A DNA stretch of 64,000 nt from Rhizobium sp. Root1212 (GCF_001424985.1 NZ_LMDA01000027.1:65894-129893); one strand, 5' to 3'; numbered from the stretch's first letter, positions 1 to 8,990 are shown. Translations and numbers: made by a program. The notes: generated by a model not told the origin, from the sequence alone.

Positions 1-140
1 GCATCCGTGCTGCCGCCGTCGACGACGAGGAGGCGGGCATCGAGCGCTTCCATGGCCGGGCCGAGCTGGTCGATGAGCGGGCCGATATGGGCCTCCTCAT
101 TGAGGCAGGGGATGACGATGAGAGTGCGAGGTTCAGTCAT
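1..140 (-). CDS. exoA: ExoA, succinoglycan glucosyltransferase (partial, N-terminus only)
   Basis: The 46 visible residues begin MTEPRTLIVIPCLNEEAHIG and reach a VVDGGSTD motif, the nucleotide-sugar binding start of a GT-A (family 2) glycosyltransferase. The rest lies beyond the left edge. In succinoglycan synthesis ExoA adds the first glucose to the lipid-linked galactose on the cytoplasmic side of the inner membrane. The ATG overlaps the end of exoL by 8 bases, so the two are translationally coupled in the exoH-K-L-A transcript. The gene name rests on position as much as on the short sequence. Confidence 0.85.
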   Translation of the reverse strand, partial: MTEPRTLIVIPCLNEEAHIGPLIDQLGPAMEALDARLLVVDGGSTD

Positions 141-1335
141 TCAGGTTCACCCTCGTTGGTGCTGATGGGGACGAGAAGGCGGCGGAAACGCGCGGTGCCG
201 ACGAGACCGATGCGAGCCGCTGGACAAGCGCCCGGCAATCGGCCCGATCGACGGTCCACTGGCGCGCATCCTGCGCGGCAAGGCGCTCGAAGGCGGTGAG
301 ATAGCGGGCTTGATCCATGGCCGCGAAGGTCTCGCGCAGTGTTTCGAGGCGCGTATCCGGCAGGATGAGGCCGATGCCGCGGGTCTTCAGGAAGCGGGCC
401 GTTTCCGTTCCTTCAAGCGCAATCGGCACCGCGCCATGACGGCAGCTTTCATAGAGCCGGTTTGGCAGCAACCACTGCGAATTCAGCCCTTCTTCGAAGA
501 AATCGATGGCCCAGGAAAACTGAATTTCGCCATAGGTCGACAGCAGGTCTTCGGGGTTGCGATAGGGGCCGTGAAAGCTCACATGCGGCGCGGCCGCAAC
601 TTGACCATCGAAATCATCGAATTCGGAATAGGCGGGCCGGCCGCGCAGGACGATCTCGACCTTGTCGTCCATCGCGCGCGAAAATTCGGAAAGAATCTGG
701 AGCGATTTGCGGCAGCGCAAGGCCCCGAACCAGCCGATCTTCCACGGCGCTCCCTGTTCCGGCGGCCGTGCCTTCGGCACCGTGGCCGTTTCTTCAGCCA
801 GATCGAACACCTTGTTTTCCAGCAGCAGCACAGGCGCATCGAGCGCGGAAAGCGGCCGGAAATAATTCTCCACGAAAGCCGGGGAACTGGTGATCAGCAG
901 GCGGATATCGCGCCCGAACCGGGCTTCCGCCGCCCGCATCGCCTTGCCGATAGCATCCTGCCGCAACAGCAGGCGATGGATATCGAGGCATTCATAAACG
1001 ATCGGCACATCACCGCCGAAAAGGCTGTTGGCGCGGCGGGCTACGGCCAGCATTTCGAGATTGCGGGCGATGATCACATCCGGCTTGCGGACGGACTTCA
1101 ACCGTGCCGGAAGGTTGAAACACGCTTTTGCAACCGTCGCCGTCCGCTGCAGAAAACGTGCATCCTCCGTCACGCCCAGTTCGAACGGCCAGACCGTTTC
1201 GAAGGCAACAGCCGAGCCTTTGCCGCGGCGAAAGCCGGCAAGCGTCACCTCCGCACCGCCTGCCTGCAGCGTCAGAAGCCGGCGTCGAATGGCGGGATCG
1301 GCGAGATCATGCGCGAGATAGAGAATATGAAGCAT
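133..1335 (-). CDS. exoL: ExoL, succinoglycan glucosyltransferase
   Basis: A protein of 400 residues starting MLHILYLAHDLADPAIRRR. The chosen ATG has an AGGA ribosome site ten bases upstream; the reading frame stays open further upstream but only over low-quality sequence. The fold looks like a GT-B glycosyltransferase, with a C-terminal half containing GWFGALRCRKSL and a late PNRLYE-SCRHGAVPIALE stretch where such enzymes bind the donor nucleotide. ExoL adds a beta-1,4 glucose to the growing succinoglycan octasaccharide on undecaprenyl diphosphate. It lies between exoK and exoA exactly as in S. meliloti, and that position is the main support for the symbol. Confidence 0.9.
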   Translation of the reverse strand: MLHILYLAHDLADPAIRRRLLTLQAGGAEVTLAGFRRGKGSAVAFETVWPFELGVTEDARFLQRTATVAKACFNLPARLKSVRKPDVIIARNLEMLAVARRANSLFGGDVPIVYECLDIHRLLLRQDAIGKAMRAAEARFGRDIRLLITSSPAFVENYFRPLSALDAPVLLLENKVFDLAEETATVPKARPPEQGAPWKIGWFGALRCRKSLQILSEFSRAMDDKVEIVLRGRPAYSEFDDFDGQVAAAPHVSFHGPYRNPEDLLSTYGEIQFSWAIDFFEEGLNSQWLLPNRLYESCRHGAVPIALEGTETARFLKTRGIGLILPDTRLETLRETFAAMDQARYLTAFERLAAQDARQWTVDRADCRALVQRLASVSSAPRVSAAFSSPSAPTRVNLND

Positions 1336-1349
1336 CGCTTTTTCCTGCT

Positions 1350-2123
1350 TCAGTTCAGCGCGCAGGCGATGGAGCCGGCCCACTGGCATGCATCGCCTTC
1401 GGCGGTGAAGGCGATGCGATCGACCTGCAGGGTCGCAGGCTGAGAATAGGAAAACGCGCCCATCCAGTCCTTTAGCGTATCGGTGCCCCACAGGCTGACG
1501 AAGATTTTCTGGGCGTTGGTCGGAAGCTTCGCGGCGTCCGTCACCTCTTGCACCAGCTTGCCATCGACATAGTAACGCAGCCGGTCCTTCTGCCAGACGA
1601 AGGCGTAGTCGTGGAAATCGCTGTTGGCGCCGCCTTCGACATCGGCCAGTTTTTCGTTGCCGCCCTTGGCACCGACATACTGGTTGAGCTGCACCTTGGC
1701 CGGGTTCTTGCCCAGCACCTCGAAATCGATCTCGTCATGCGGCTTCTTGTCGGCCGGGCCGATATAGCTGAAGAAGGCGGAATTCAGCCCCGAGCCGTCG
1801 GCCGTCTTCATCCGCACCTCATAGGTGCCGTAGCCGAAACGCTTCTTCGTCTGGATCTCGCCGCAAACATATTGCCGTTCACCCTTGTCCTTCTGTTCGA
1901 AGGTGAGGGTCAGCATGCCATCGGCGACACCAACCTGGTCCTTCGACCAGGTGCAGTTCTGATGCGCGCCGTTATTCCAGCCATCGGAGACATACCAGAT
2001 CGCCGGGTCGAGCCGATCGAAGTCTTCGACGAAGGAAGTGCCTGCCGCACCTTCCTGCGCGAAAGCCGGGGAGGAAAGGCCCGTAGCGATGGCAAGGGCA
2101 AGCAGGGTGTATCGTGTCGTCAT
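1350..2123 (-). CDS. exoK: ExoK, secreted endo-beta-1,3-1,4-glycanase (GH16)
   Basis: A protein of 257 residues with a Sec signal peptide; cleavage is likely after AFA at residue 22. The GH16 catalytic signature HDEIDFE is present, giving nucleophile Glu131, helper Asp133 and acid/base Glu135. The ExoK family cleaves nascent succinoglycan outside the cell into shorter chains, which affects chain length and biofilm properties. An AAGGACGAC ribosome site precedes the ATG. It sits 45 bases after exoH and 14 bases before exoL in the same transcript. Two cysteines near the C-terminus (CQWAGSIAC) may form a disulfide after export. Confidence 0.95.
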   Translation of the reverse strand: MTTRYTLLALAIATGLSSPAFAQEGAAGTSFVEDFDRLDPAIWYVSDGWNNGAHQNCTWSKDQVGVADGMLTLTFEQKDKGERQYVCGEIQTKKRFGYGTYEVRMKTADGSGLNSAFFSYIGPADKKPHDEIDFEVLGKNPAKVQLNQYVGAKGGNEKLADVEGGANSDFHDYAFVWQKDRLRYYVDGKLVQEVTDAAKLPTNAQKIFVSLWGTDTLKDWMGAFSYSQPATLQVDRIAFTAEGDACQWAGSIACALN

Positions 2124-2168
2124 GGTCGATGTCGTCCTTACGTTGGTTCGAGCCAGGCCTTGGGGCGG

Positions 2169-3296
2169 TTATCGAGACTGGGTTGCGTAGTCGGCGGCGC
2201 CGGCGGCGCGCTCCGCATCCGATTTCGGCCGGTTGGCCCGAATGCGGTTTCCGGTGAGCAAGGCATGAAGCCGTGGGAAAAAGGCCTGCGCCAAAGCGTG
2301 TGTCGCAACGAGGATGCTGATCGCGAGCACCGGGGCGAGCGCGTAGAACAACGGGTAATCCGCCGATCCAATCCTGTTCCAGATCATCCAGAGGACGATC
2401 AGCAGCGGATAGTGACCGCAGAAGATCCAGAAACTCAGCCCGCCGCCGCGCGACAGGCGTTGCCCGACCCGCGTCTGGACCAGCAGCGCCGACAAGGCCC
2501 AGGAACCGAGAATGCCGGTGAGGGCGATCAGGCTGCGCGTCATATCGAGCCAGAGGGGAAACTCGGGGCCGGTCAGATAGAGGCCGGCCGACAGCAGCGC
2601 AGTGGCGGAAAGCACCACGAGCAGGATCGCCTTCGCATGGCGATCGATAGCCGCGAGATCGACCTTGTGAAGCGCCACGCCGATCCCGACGCTGAAGCCG
2701 AACAGGATCGATTTCTTCAGGAAGATCAGGTTGGGCAACGGCAGCACCGCATAGAGCAGAAAAACCAGAAGCGTAGCGCGCGGATAGCGCCGCATCAGAA
2801 AGGCGAGAAGTGGCGACAGGATCAGGCACAGCAACAGGTCGCGCAGAAAATAGAGCGGCAGATTGATAGGCCATGCCTCAACCGCGAACGCGAAGCTTGC
2901 CAACTCCCGCGGGCTCGCGTGGAGTACATCCGGCAGGTAGCCGAAACCCATGCCGCGGCTTTGGGCGAGTGCGACGAAGGCGAGGAAACTCAGGTTCCAC
3001 AGCAGGAACGGCAAGAGTACGGTCGAGGCCTTGCTGCGCAGCGTGCGGGTATAATCGAAACCGCCCTTGCGGAACAGCAGATAACCCGAAATGGCGCTGA
3101 GGCAGGGCACGCCCACGCGAAACAGGCTGTCCCCGAGAAACACCCGGAGCCAGTCGATCATGCCGTATGTGCCCAGAAAAGGGCTGTTTGCCGGATCGTA
3201 GGGAACGTGCACGAAGACGATCCCCGAGATGAGCAAAATGCGCATCAGATTGATCCGCGACGAAACATTCGCGTTCATATCCACGATGTCAGTCAC
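2169..3296 (-). CDS. exoH: ExoH, succinoglycan succinyltransferase (acyltransferase 3 membrane protein)
   Basis: A multi-pass membrane acyltransferase of about 375 residues. The start region contains SRINLMRILLISGIVFVHVP, with the His of the acyltransferase-3 family in the first transmembrane segment, followed by about nine further hydrophobic segments. ExoH transfers succinyl groups to the polysaccharide; in S. meliloti this modification is needed for ExoK cleavage and for symbiosis. The start is uncertain: the upstream GTG at 3296 lies directly against the AGGA, and an internal GTG at 3284 fits the ribosome site better. It heads the exoHKLA run. Its usual neighbour exoI is absent upstream. 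Confidence 0.93.
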   Translation of the reverse strand: MTDIVDMNANVSSRINLMRILLISGIVFVHVPYDPANSPFLGTYGMIDWLRVFLGDSLFRVGVPCLSAISGYLLFRKGGFDYTRTLRSKASTVLLPFLLWNLSFLAFVALAQSRGMGFGYLPDVLHASPRELASFAFAVEAWPINLPLYFLRDLLLCLILSPLLAFLMRRYPRATLLVFLLYAVLPLPNLIFLKKSILFGFSVGIGVALHKVDLAAIDRHAKAILLVVLSATALLSAGLYLTGPEFPLWLDMTRSLIALTGILGSWALSALLVQTRVGQRLSRGGGLSFWIFCGHYPLLIVLWMIWNRIGSADYPLFYALAPVLAISILVATHALAQAFFPRLHALLTGNRIRANRPKSDAERAAGAADYATQSR

Positions 3297-3658
3297 TCCT
3301 GTTGGGCGGCTTTTTGATGCGCCGTTTCAAAAGAGCAGACTTGAGCCCGCAGCCAATAAGCTAGGCTCCATCGGTCGGAAAAATATGGCAGTGCAGCAAA
3401 AAAGTTTTCGGCTTTTTACCGCAGCGCAGCATTTCAACCGGAAAATTTTATGGGATTTTCGGACCGATCCTTTCATCCCAGACCGGAAAATCCCCCGGTT
3501 CAAGGGACTTGAAGCGATTGCTAAAATAAGATGAAATTTACAATCAAGCAGGGCTATAAATGCATAAATTCTATTTCAGGATGCAGAAAATTACGGCCGT
3601 TCATGCCGGCAACGGCTCGAATCATGGCGAGACTGCGGCAACGATACGGGGTGCGCCT
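3297..3658. other. Intergenic gap between exoH and exoT where exoI would be expected
   Basis: No credible gene is seen in these 362 bases. The stretch is AT-richer than its surroundings and probably carries the exoH promoter. The short open frames on the plus strand (for example 3531-3761) have no ribosome site and no recognisable protein features. Confidence 0.6.
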
Positions 3659-5140
3659 TTATTCCGCCGGCACCTCGACAGCCGGCGCGCGACGGCGATG
3701 GACAAATTCCATCAGCCTGGAAATGAGGGCGCGCTCCGTCGCTAGAACGAGGAGGGCGTAGAGCAGTCCGCCGATTGCTGCACCTGCGATGAGTTGCAGG
3801 ACTTGGTTCGGAACGAGGCTGCCGTAGTGATCGAGCAGCAGCCTGACGACAACCGCCATGATGGCCGCCGTCAGCATCGGACGGCAGCAGATGAAGAAGC
3901 CCTTGAGGAAGGACATCTCGTCAGCCCGGAACACGACGCGGGAATAGCCAACCAGAACCACGGCATTGACGACGCAAAGCCAGACCATCGCATCGACGAG
4001 GCCACCCGTCATCGCCCCGTAGGCAACGGCTGCCGTCGTGATCACCGCCCGCAGGATCGCCCACCAGAACAGCGTGCCGCCGTAACCGATACCCTTGAGA
4101 TAGGGGACGAAGGTGCTGCAGGGGGTGAGGATGCCCTTCGACAGTGCCAGCAGGCCGAGCACCGGCCAGGCATAGGCCCATTGCGCGCCGAAGAGAACGC
4201 GCATTGCCGGCTCCGCCAGCGCCCAGAGGCCGAACATCATCGGCGCGAGAAGCACCGTGGTGACCTGCGTGCTCAGCATCAGGGCGCTTGAGCGGCGCGC
4301 GCGATCCTCCATCATTGTGCTGAAGGCCGGAAACAGCACCCCCATGACCGCTGAGAGCACCACCTGATTGGGAATGCTGGCAAAGCGGTTCGCGGCCGAA
4401 TAGGCGCCGGCATCGGCAAGGCCGAGATGCCGCGAAATCACCACCATCGGCGACTGGAAGGTGACGAAATTGGCGACTTCCGAGCCCATCATGCCAAGAC
4501 TGAAGCGGCTGAGCGCCAGAACCTTGCGCGGCGACATCACCAGACGCGGCGTATAGCGTGAGACCGCATAAAGCCCGGCAAGCCGGATGACGGCGGACAG
4601 GAAAAGCTGCGCGACCAGCGCCCAAACCCCGAAACCGGCCAGAGCCAGGACGAGGGCAATCACCGCGCCGGCCGATTCGGAAATCATGCTCCACAGCGCA
4701 TCCTTGGCGAACTCCATGCGCCGCGCGAGCAACGCATAGGCGACATCGCCGCTGAGCTGCAGCGGAATGAGAAAAGCCATCAGCTTCACGAGATAGGCCG
4801 CTTCGACCGCGCCGAGCAGGGTCGCGATCTCCTCCGCCCAGAGATAGAGGCCGAGCGCCATGAGGCAGGAAATCGCCAGATTCGCCCAGAAGACCGAGTG
4901 GATCGTCTCCATTTCCTCGTCGCGCTGGATGATTAGCGCCGAGGCGAGACCGGCCCCGCCGATCATCGCCAGAAACTGCACGATGGTCAGCGCAACGGCC
5001 ACCGCGCCGAACTCTTCGGGCGACAGGACTCTTGCCAGAATAGGCACCGTGACAAATTTAAGCCCGAAAGTGCCTGTCTTTGACAGCACGCTCCATGCAA
5101 CGTTTCGCGTCACGGATTTCGCATTGATGACGGTCGGCAT
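3659..5140 (-). CDS. exoT: ExoT, Wzx-type succinoglycan repeat-unit flippase
   Basis: A MATE/PST-type polysaccharide transporter of 493 residues with about 12 to 14 hydrophobic segments. The N-terminus carries the family pattern NVAWSVLSKTGTFGLKFVTV followed by LARVLSPEEFG. It should flip the completed lipid-linked octasaccharide, or export low-molecular-weight succinoglycan as reported for ExoT. The ATG at 5140 is preceded by TTGAGGATGCTGCC; the frame continues 29 codons upstream without similarity. It is transcribed divergently from exoW, and the 122 bases between them must hold both promoters. Confidence 0.93.
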   Translation of the reverse strand: MPTVINAKSVTRNVAWSVLSKTGTFGLKFVTVPILARVLSPEEFGAVAVALTIVQFLAMIGGAGLASALIIQRDEEMETIHSVFWANLAISCLMALGLYLWAEEIATLLGAVEAAYLVKLMAFLIPLQLSGDVAYALLARRMEFAKDALWSMISESAGAVIALVLALAGFGVWALVAQLFLSAVIRLAGLYAVSRYTPRLVMSPRKVLALSRFSLGMMGSEVANFVTFQSPMVVISRHLGLADAGAYSAANRFASIPNQVVLSAVMGVLFPAFSTMMEDRARRSSALMLSTQVTTVLLAPMMFGLWALAEPAMRVLFGAQWAYAWPVLGLLALSKGILTPCSTFVPYLKGIGYGGTLFWWAILRAVITTAAVAYGAMTGGLVDAMVWLCVVNAVVLVGYSRVVFRADEMSFLKGFFICCRPMLTAAIMAVVVRLLLDHYGSLVPNQVLQLIAGAAIGGLLYALLVLATERALISRLMEFVHRRRAPAVEVPAE

Positions 5141-5262
5141 GGCAGCATCCTCAATGAAAGGAGGGAAACAAAGACCAAGAGGGCCTTTGTGAAAACATAA
5201 GGCCACGACCCGGTGGGAGGAGACCACGAAACTCTTATTAGAGAAACCGCAGGGGCGAAAAA

Positions 5263-6222
5263 ATGGCAGAGCTGACAGTTATCATACCCTACTACCAGAA
5301 AGAGCCGGGCATTCTGAGGCGCGCACTCGCGTCCGTTTTTGCCCAGACATTCACCGATTTCGACGTTCTGATCGTCGATGATCAATCCCCCTATCCCATT
5401 GACGAGGAACTGAAATCACTTGCCTCCGAGGAGAGGGACCGCATCCGTATCATCCGCCAGCCAAATGCGGGTCCGGGGGGTGCACGCAACACCGGTCTCG
5501 ACAATATCGGCACGGGTACCGAATTTGCGGCATTTCTCGATTCCGACGACGTCTGGACGCCGGATCACCTGAAAAATGCCTATGACGGCATGACCCGCTT
5601 CGGGGCCAATTGCTATTGGGCGTCGATCACCGGCGGTGATGCCTTCTACTATCATTTCGGCGTGGCCGACCTCGAAAAGACCGAGACCGTGCACCGGCTT
5701 CAAGAGGAACCGCTCACGGTCGAACTGCCGGAGCTTTCCAGCGTCATGCTGAAAAACTGGAGCTTCCTTCACCTCTCCTGCATGGTGATCGGCCGAAAAC
5801 TTTTCGAGACCATCCGCTTCGAGCCGACGCTCAGGCTGGCGGCCGAGGACGTGCTGTTCTTCTGCGATTGCGTTTTGGCGTCCGGCCGGGTGATCCTCTG
5901 CGATGCGCCGGGCGCCGTGCGCGGCGAGGGCATCAACATCTTTCACGGGATCGACAACGATTCCCCGGAATTCCTCAAGCAGCAGTTCAACACCTGGGTC
6001 GCGCTCGATACGCTCGAAGGACGTTTTGCGCGCAGGCCGGCGGAAGTCGCATCAATCCGCTCCTACAAGAGCACCGCGCGCCGGCAAGCGCTCTGGAGCC
6101 AGGCACGGCTGGTAAAACGCCGTAAGCTTCCGCAACTGCAATTGCTCGCCCGCTGGGCGTGGCGCGATCCGGTGCTGCTGAGAAGCGCGCTGGAACTGGC
6201 CGCCGGGAAATTTTCCCGCTGA
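5263..6222 (+). CDS. exoW: ExoW, succinoglycan glucosyltransferase
   Basis: A family 2 glycosyltransferase of 319 residues, the same length as S. meliloti ExoW. It begins MAELTVIIPYYQKEPG and contains VDDQSPYP, the GPGGARN segment and the metal-binding FLDSDDVW (Asp-x-Asp type). An AGGGGCG ribosome site lies just upstream. It adds a beta-1,3-linked glucose near the end of the side chain in the cytoplasm. exoV follows after 31 bases, so the two form a short operon. Confidence 0.95.
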   Translation: MAELTVIIPYYQKEPGILRRALASVFAQTFTDFDVLIVDDQSPYPIDEELKSLASEERDRIRIIRQPNAGPGGARNTGLDNIGTGTEFAAFLDSDDVWTPDHLKNAYDGMTRFGANCYWASITGGDAFYYHFGVADLEKTETVHRLQEEPLTVELPELSSVMLKNWSFLHLSCMVIGRKLFETIRFEPTLRLAAEDVLFFCDCVLASGRVILCDAPGAVRGEGINIFHGIDNDSPEFLKQQFNTWVALDTLEGRFARRPAEVASIRSYKSTARRQALWSQARLVKRRKLPQLQLLARWAWRDPVLLRSALELAAGKFSR

Positions 6223-6253
6223 CGCCCCCGAACAATTCGATCAGGAGACTTCG

Positions 6254-7186
6254 ATGAAACCTTATTATTGGGAATCCCACCATGGGAATTTTGGCGATGA
6301 CCTCAACCTCTGGCTCTGGGATTATCTCATTCCGGGGTTTCGCGACGTACACCCCGAAACCCTTCTCGTCGGCGTCGGCACGGTGCTCAACAAGGCGCTG
6401 CTGTCCGATCCCGGTCACAAACTGGTGCTGGGAAGCGGGTTCGGCTACGGCATCTTGCCGGACATGAGCAATGCGGCGGAATGGGATATCCGCTGCGTGC
6501 GAGGGCCGCTTACCGCCCGCAAGCTGGGCCTCGACGAAAGCCTCGGCATTATCGATCCCGCCGTGATGGTGGCCGAGATGCCGGAGTTCAGGAACATCCC
6601 CAAAACCGTGCGCAAAAGCTTCGTACCCCATTGGGAATCGGCAATTGCAGGGCTGTGGCCGGAGGTCTGCAACACCATTGGCGTCACCTATATCGACCCG
6701 CGCGGCGAGGCCATGGAGGTGATCGCCAATATCGCCCGCTCGGAGCTGATCATCGCCGAATCCATGCACGGCGCCATCCTTGCGGATGCCTTCCGCGTGC
6801 CGTGGGTTGCCGTCAGCACATCTCCCGGCATCAACAGCTTCAAGTGGAACGACTGGGCAAGCACGCTGGGCGTGACCTATCGCCCGCGACAGGTTCCGGT
6901 GTCCAGCCGGGCCGAGGCCGTGCTGAAGGGCACCCGTTTCTGGGGTTTCGAGACAGGCGCCGCGCGTACTGCCTCCACCGACGATGACGAAGTCATGGTG
7001 CACGAGCGGGAACCGCGGCAAACCGGGCTGCGCTCGGCTGCAAAGCAGATGCTCGCTGCCCCCTCGGCGCTGGCGTTGTGGCAGGCAAGCCGCGCCGAGC
7101 CGCAGCTCAGCGCCGATAGCGTCCTTGCCGAGCGCAAGGAACGGTTCATCAATGTGCTCGACGGCGTGCGCCGCGACTATTTCTAA
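6254..7186 (+). CDS. exoV: ExoV, succinoglycan pyruvyltransferase
   Basis: A polysaccharide pyruvyl transferase of 310 residues. The start MKPYYWESHHGNFGDDLN is typical of the family, and the conserved ESMHGAILADAFRVPWV motif lies in the middle of the protein. It puts a 4,6-pyruvyl ketal on the terminal glucose of the side chain, using phosphoenolpyruvate, which is required for later polymerisation. A clear AGGAGA ribosome site precedes the ATG. It is downstream of exoW and converges on exoU, with 21 bases between the stop codons. Confidence 0.95.
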   Translation: MKPYYWESHHGNFGDDLNLWLWDYLIPGFRDVHPETLLVGVGTVLNKALLSDPGHKLVLGSGFGYGILPDMSNAAEWDIRCVRGPLTARKLGLDESLGIIDPAVMVAEMPEFRNIPKTVRKSFVPHWESAIAGLWPEVCNTIGVTYIDPRGEAMEVIANIARSELIIAESMHGAILADAFRVPWVAVSTSPGINSFKWNDWASTLGVTYRPRQVPVSSRAEAVLKGTRFWGFETGAARTASTDDDEVMVHEREPRQTGLRSAAKQMLAAPSALALWQASRAEPQLSADSVLAERKERFINVLDGVRRDYF

Positions 7187-7188
7187 AG

Positions 7189-7225
7189 CCGGCTAGCGGG
7201 GCGAGCGTCAGCTTTGCCCCGCCGG
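7189..7225. terminator. Possible shared terminator hairpin between exoV and exoU
   Basis: GCGGGGC (7196-7202) pairs with GCCCCGC (7216-7222), and flanking CCG/CGG bases add a bulged extension. The hairpin spans both converging stop regions. There is no clear T-run on either side, so termination is only suggested. Confidence 0.35.
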
Positions 7226-8212
7226 TGCCGTCAGGAGATATCGCAGCTTGCCGGTCCCGCCCAAGGCCGTCGGCGCGTCTTCGCGCTTGCGAAGACCTTG
7301 CGTCTTGTCGGCCAGGATACCGCCGGCGATCGCCGGCAATGCGGCCGGGTGGCCGAGCGCATAGGCCAGCGCGCGTCCGAAGCCGCTTTCCGTCTTCACA
7401 TCGAGAAAATGGCGAAGCTCGTAACGGGCACGGATATGCCGCTCGTGCGCGCTGATGATCTGCCGTTCGGCATCCGAAAGGTCAGCGCTTGCCAGAATGG
7501 CGCGATCCGCCTCATAGAGCCGCCGCAGGTCTTCGGTGCGATGGCTGCCGCTCAAGGAATTACCGCGCACGACCGCACCATAGCCGCAGCTATGGATGAC
7601 CTTGTAGCGTGCTCCGCAGGCAAGAGCCCGCGCATAAAGATCGTAATCCTCGCCCAGCCGCAGGTCTTCCCGGTAGCGCAAGCCGTGGCGTTCGAGGAAA
7701 TCGCGCCGCATGAGCGGCTTCAGGAAGCCGATCTCGCCACGCCGCACGCCGCGTTTCGAAATATTGCCCTCGACGAAGGTCTTGAGGTCGATGACTTTCG
7801 GGCTAGGCTCGATGTCGGCAAGCTCGGCATGCGCGCGCGAAACGGCAGCTTCATCGACGAAGGCGATGTTGTCGGCGACGAAATCCCAATCCTGCTGCGC
7901 CAGAAGCCTGCGGAAGCGACCGGAAAACAGAAAATCATCCGCATCCAGAATGGCGAGAATGGGGGAATGCGACATCGCAATCGCCTGATTGCGGGCGGCG
8001 GCCGGGCCGCGGTTCTGTTCGAAACGATGGGTTTTCAAGCGGCCGCTGGCGTCATCGGCCGAAATCGCGGCCGCAAGCGTCGCGTCGCGCGATCCGTCGT
8101 CAATGACGATGACTTCCCTCGTTTCCGGCTCGCGAAGCGCCGTCGATACGGCGCGGCCAATGGTCGAAGCGGCATTCATCGCCGCGATGATGACGCAGAT
8201 TCCAGTGTCCAT
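7208..8212 (-). CDS. exoU: ExoU, succinoglycan glucosyltransferase
   Basis: A family 2 glycosyltransferase of 334 residues. It starts MDTGICVIIAAMNAASTIG and carries VIDDGSRD, GPAAARN and the Asp-x-Asp-type site LDADDFLF. ExoU adds a beta-1,6 glucose in the side chain of the succinoglycan repeat. The ATG has a strong GGAGG ribosome site. The gene is on the minus strand, converging with exoV, and is separated from exoX by a parDE module that is not part of the known exo cluster. Confidence 0.93.
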   Translation of the reverse strand: MDTGICVIIAAMNAASTIGRAVSTALREPETREVIVIDDGSRDATLAAAISADDASGRLKTHRFEQNRGPAAARNQAIAMSHSPILAILDADDFLFSGRFRRLLAQQDWDFVADNIAFVDEAAVSRAHAELADIEPSPKVIDLKTFVEGNISKRGVRRGEIGFLKPLMRRDFLERHGLRYREDLRLGEDYDLYARALACGARYKVIHSCGYGAVVRGNSLSGSHRTEDLRRLYEADRAILASADLSDAERQIISAHERHIRARYELRHFLDVKTESGFGRALAYALGHPAALPAIAGGILADKTQGLRKREDAPTALGGTGKLRYLLTAPAGQS

Positions 8213-8345
8213 CTCTTCGCCTCCTTTGATTCATTTCGGTTTTTTCCGAAGTCAGGGTTCGAAAGACAGATCACACCATGGAAAGCGATCATGTCGCTAT
8301 CGCGGCGCAGCAAAAATCAATGCGCTTTTTGGGTGCGCCGCATGT

Positions 8346-8657
8346 TTAGAAAAGCGCCTTCAGGTCGCGGCGGCCGTCAACGACACGCACAATCTCAATG
8401 ATCTCGACATCCCTTCCGTCGGCATCCGGGGTGATTTCGTAGAGGATGACGTAGGGCGCTTCCACCAGCATGCGAACCGATGGAAATATTTCGGGATGCC
8501 GCTCCCCGAGACGGGGGTGGGCTATCAGCAGCTCTACCCTCGAGCGAAAGCGTTGAAGATATCGCTCGGCGCTTGCTGGTTGGTTGCGCCCGATATCGAT
8601 GTAGATTTTCTTGATGTCTGATCGAGCACGAGGCGTCCAGAGGAGCTTAGCGGTCAT
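8346..8657 (-). CDS. parE: ParE-family toxin of a type II toxin-antitoxin pair
   Basis: A 103-residue RelE/ParE-fold protein starting [22 protein letters not shown]. It has the family pattern of a middle [10 protein letters not shown] segment, [14 protein letters not shown] strand and a terminal [12 protein letters not shown]. ParE toxins usually poison DNA gyrase; RelE relatives cut mRNA, and sequence alone does not decide. The start overlaps the end of the antitoxin gene by 11 bases, the usual coupling for such pairs. It sits inside the exo cluster between exoU and exoX. Confidence 0.9.
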   Translation of the reverse strand: MTAKLLWTPRARSDIKKIYIDIGRNQPASAERYLQRFRSRVELLIAHPRLGERHPEIFPSVRMLVEAPYVILYEITPDADGRDVEIIEIVRVVDGRRDLKALF

Positions 8658-8928
8658 GCTTCGCGGGTGTCGCTAGTTCTGCGCGCGCTTCATCAAGCAA
8701 ATCGTCAAAATCGACGGGGGTCGCCGCGCCGCTGGCTTTGCCTTCGGTCCACATCAGGCGCAGCGTTTCGATATCGCCCCTGCGCTGCACCCATTTCGCA
8801 GACCAGTCGCGCATGGCTTCGCGGATGACTTCGCTGCTGCTGGCATAGGCACCACTCTGCACGGCATCTCGCAGGATTTCCGCATGTTGCGGCGTGACCG
8901 ACACACTCATTTTTTCAACGTTTGCCAC
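8647..8928 (-). CDS. parD: ParD-family antitoxin
   Basis: A 93-residue protein with an N-terminal ribbon-helix-helix region ([16 protein letters not shown] then [15 protein letters not shown]) and an acidic C-terminal tail ([12 protein letters not shown]) that should wrap the toxin. I chose the GTG at 8928 because a GGAGATAGAGCC ribosome site precedes it and ParD proteins often begin with a similar ANVEKMSV stretch; an ATG at 8910 is the alternative. It binds and neutralises the downstream ParE and probably represses its own promoter through the palindrome just upstream. Confidence 0.9.
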   Translation of the reverse strand: MANVEKMSVSVTPQHAEILRDAVQSGAYASSSEVIREAMRDWSAKWVQRRGDIETLRLMWTEGKASGAATPVDFDDLLDEARAELATPAKHDR

Positions 8929-8942
8929 GGCTCTATCTCCGA

Positions 8943-8967
8943 ATTGGTGGTAAATATTACCACCAAT
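8943..8967. promoter_or_regulatory. Palindromic operator of parDE
   Basis: A perfect 25-base palindrome with 11-base arms: ATTGGTGGTAA, a 3-base centre, and TTACCACCAAT. It ends 14 bases upstream of the parD GTG start. Ribbon-helix-helix antitoxins commonly bind such dyads to repress their own operon, so this is the likely ParD binding site; binding itself is inferred. Confidence 0.75.
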
Positions 8968-8990
8968 CTGGGTGCCTGTAACCTTGAACG

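Noticed and set aside
1548-3317. A long open frame on the plus strand (589 codons) opposite exoK and exoH
   Set aside because: It lies antisense to two well supported genes, has biased low-complexity composition and no family features. It is a mirror effect of GC-rich codon use.
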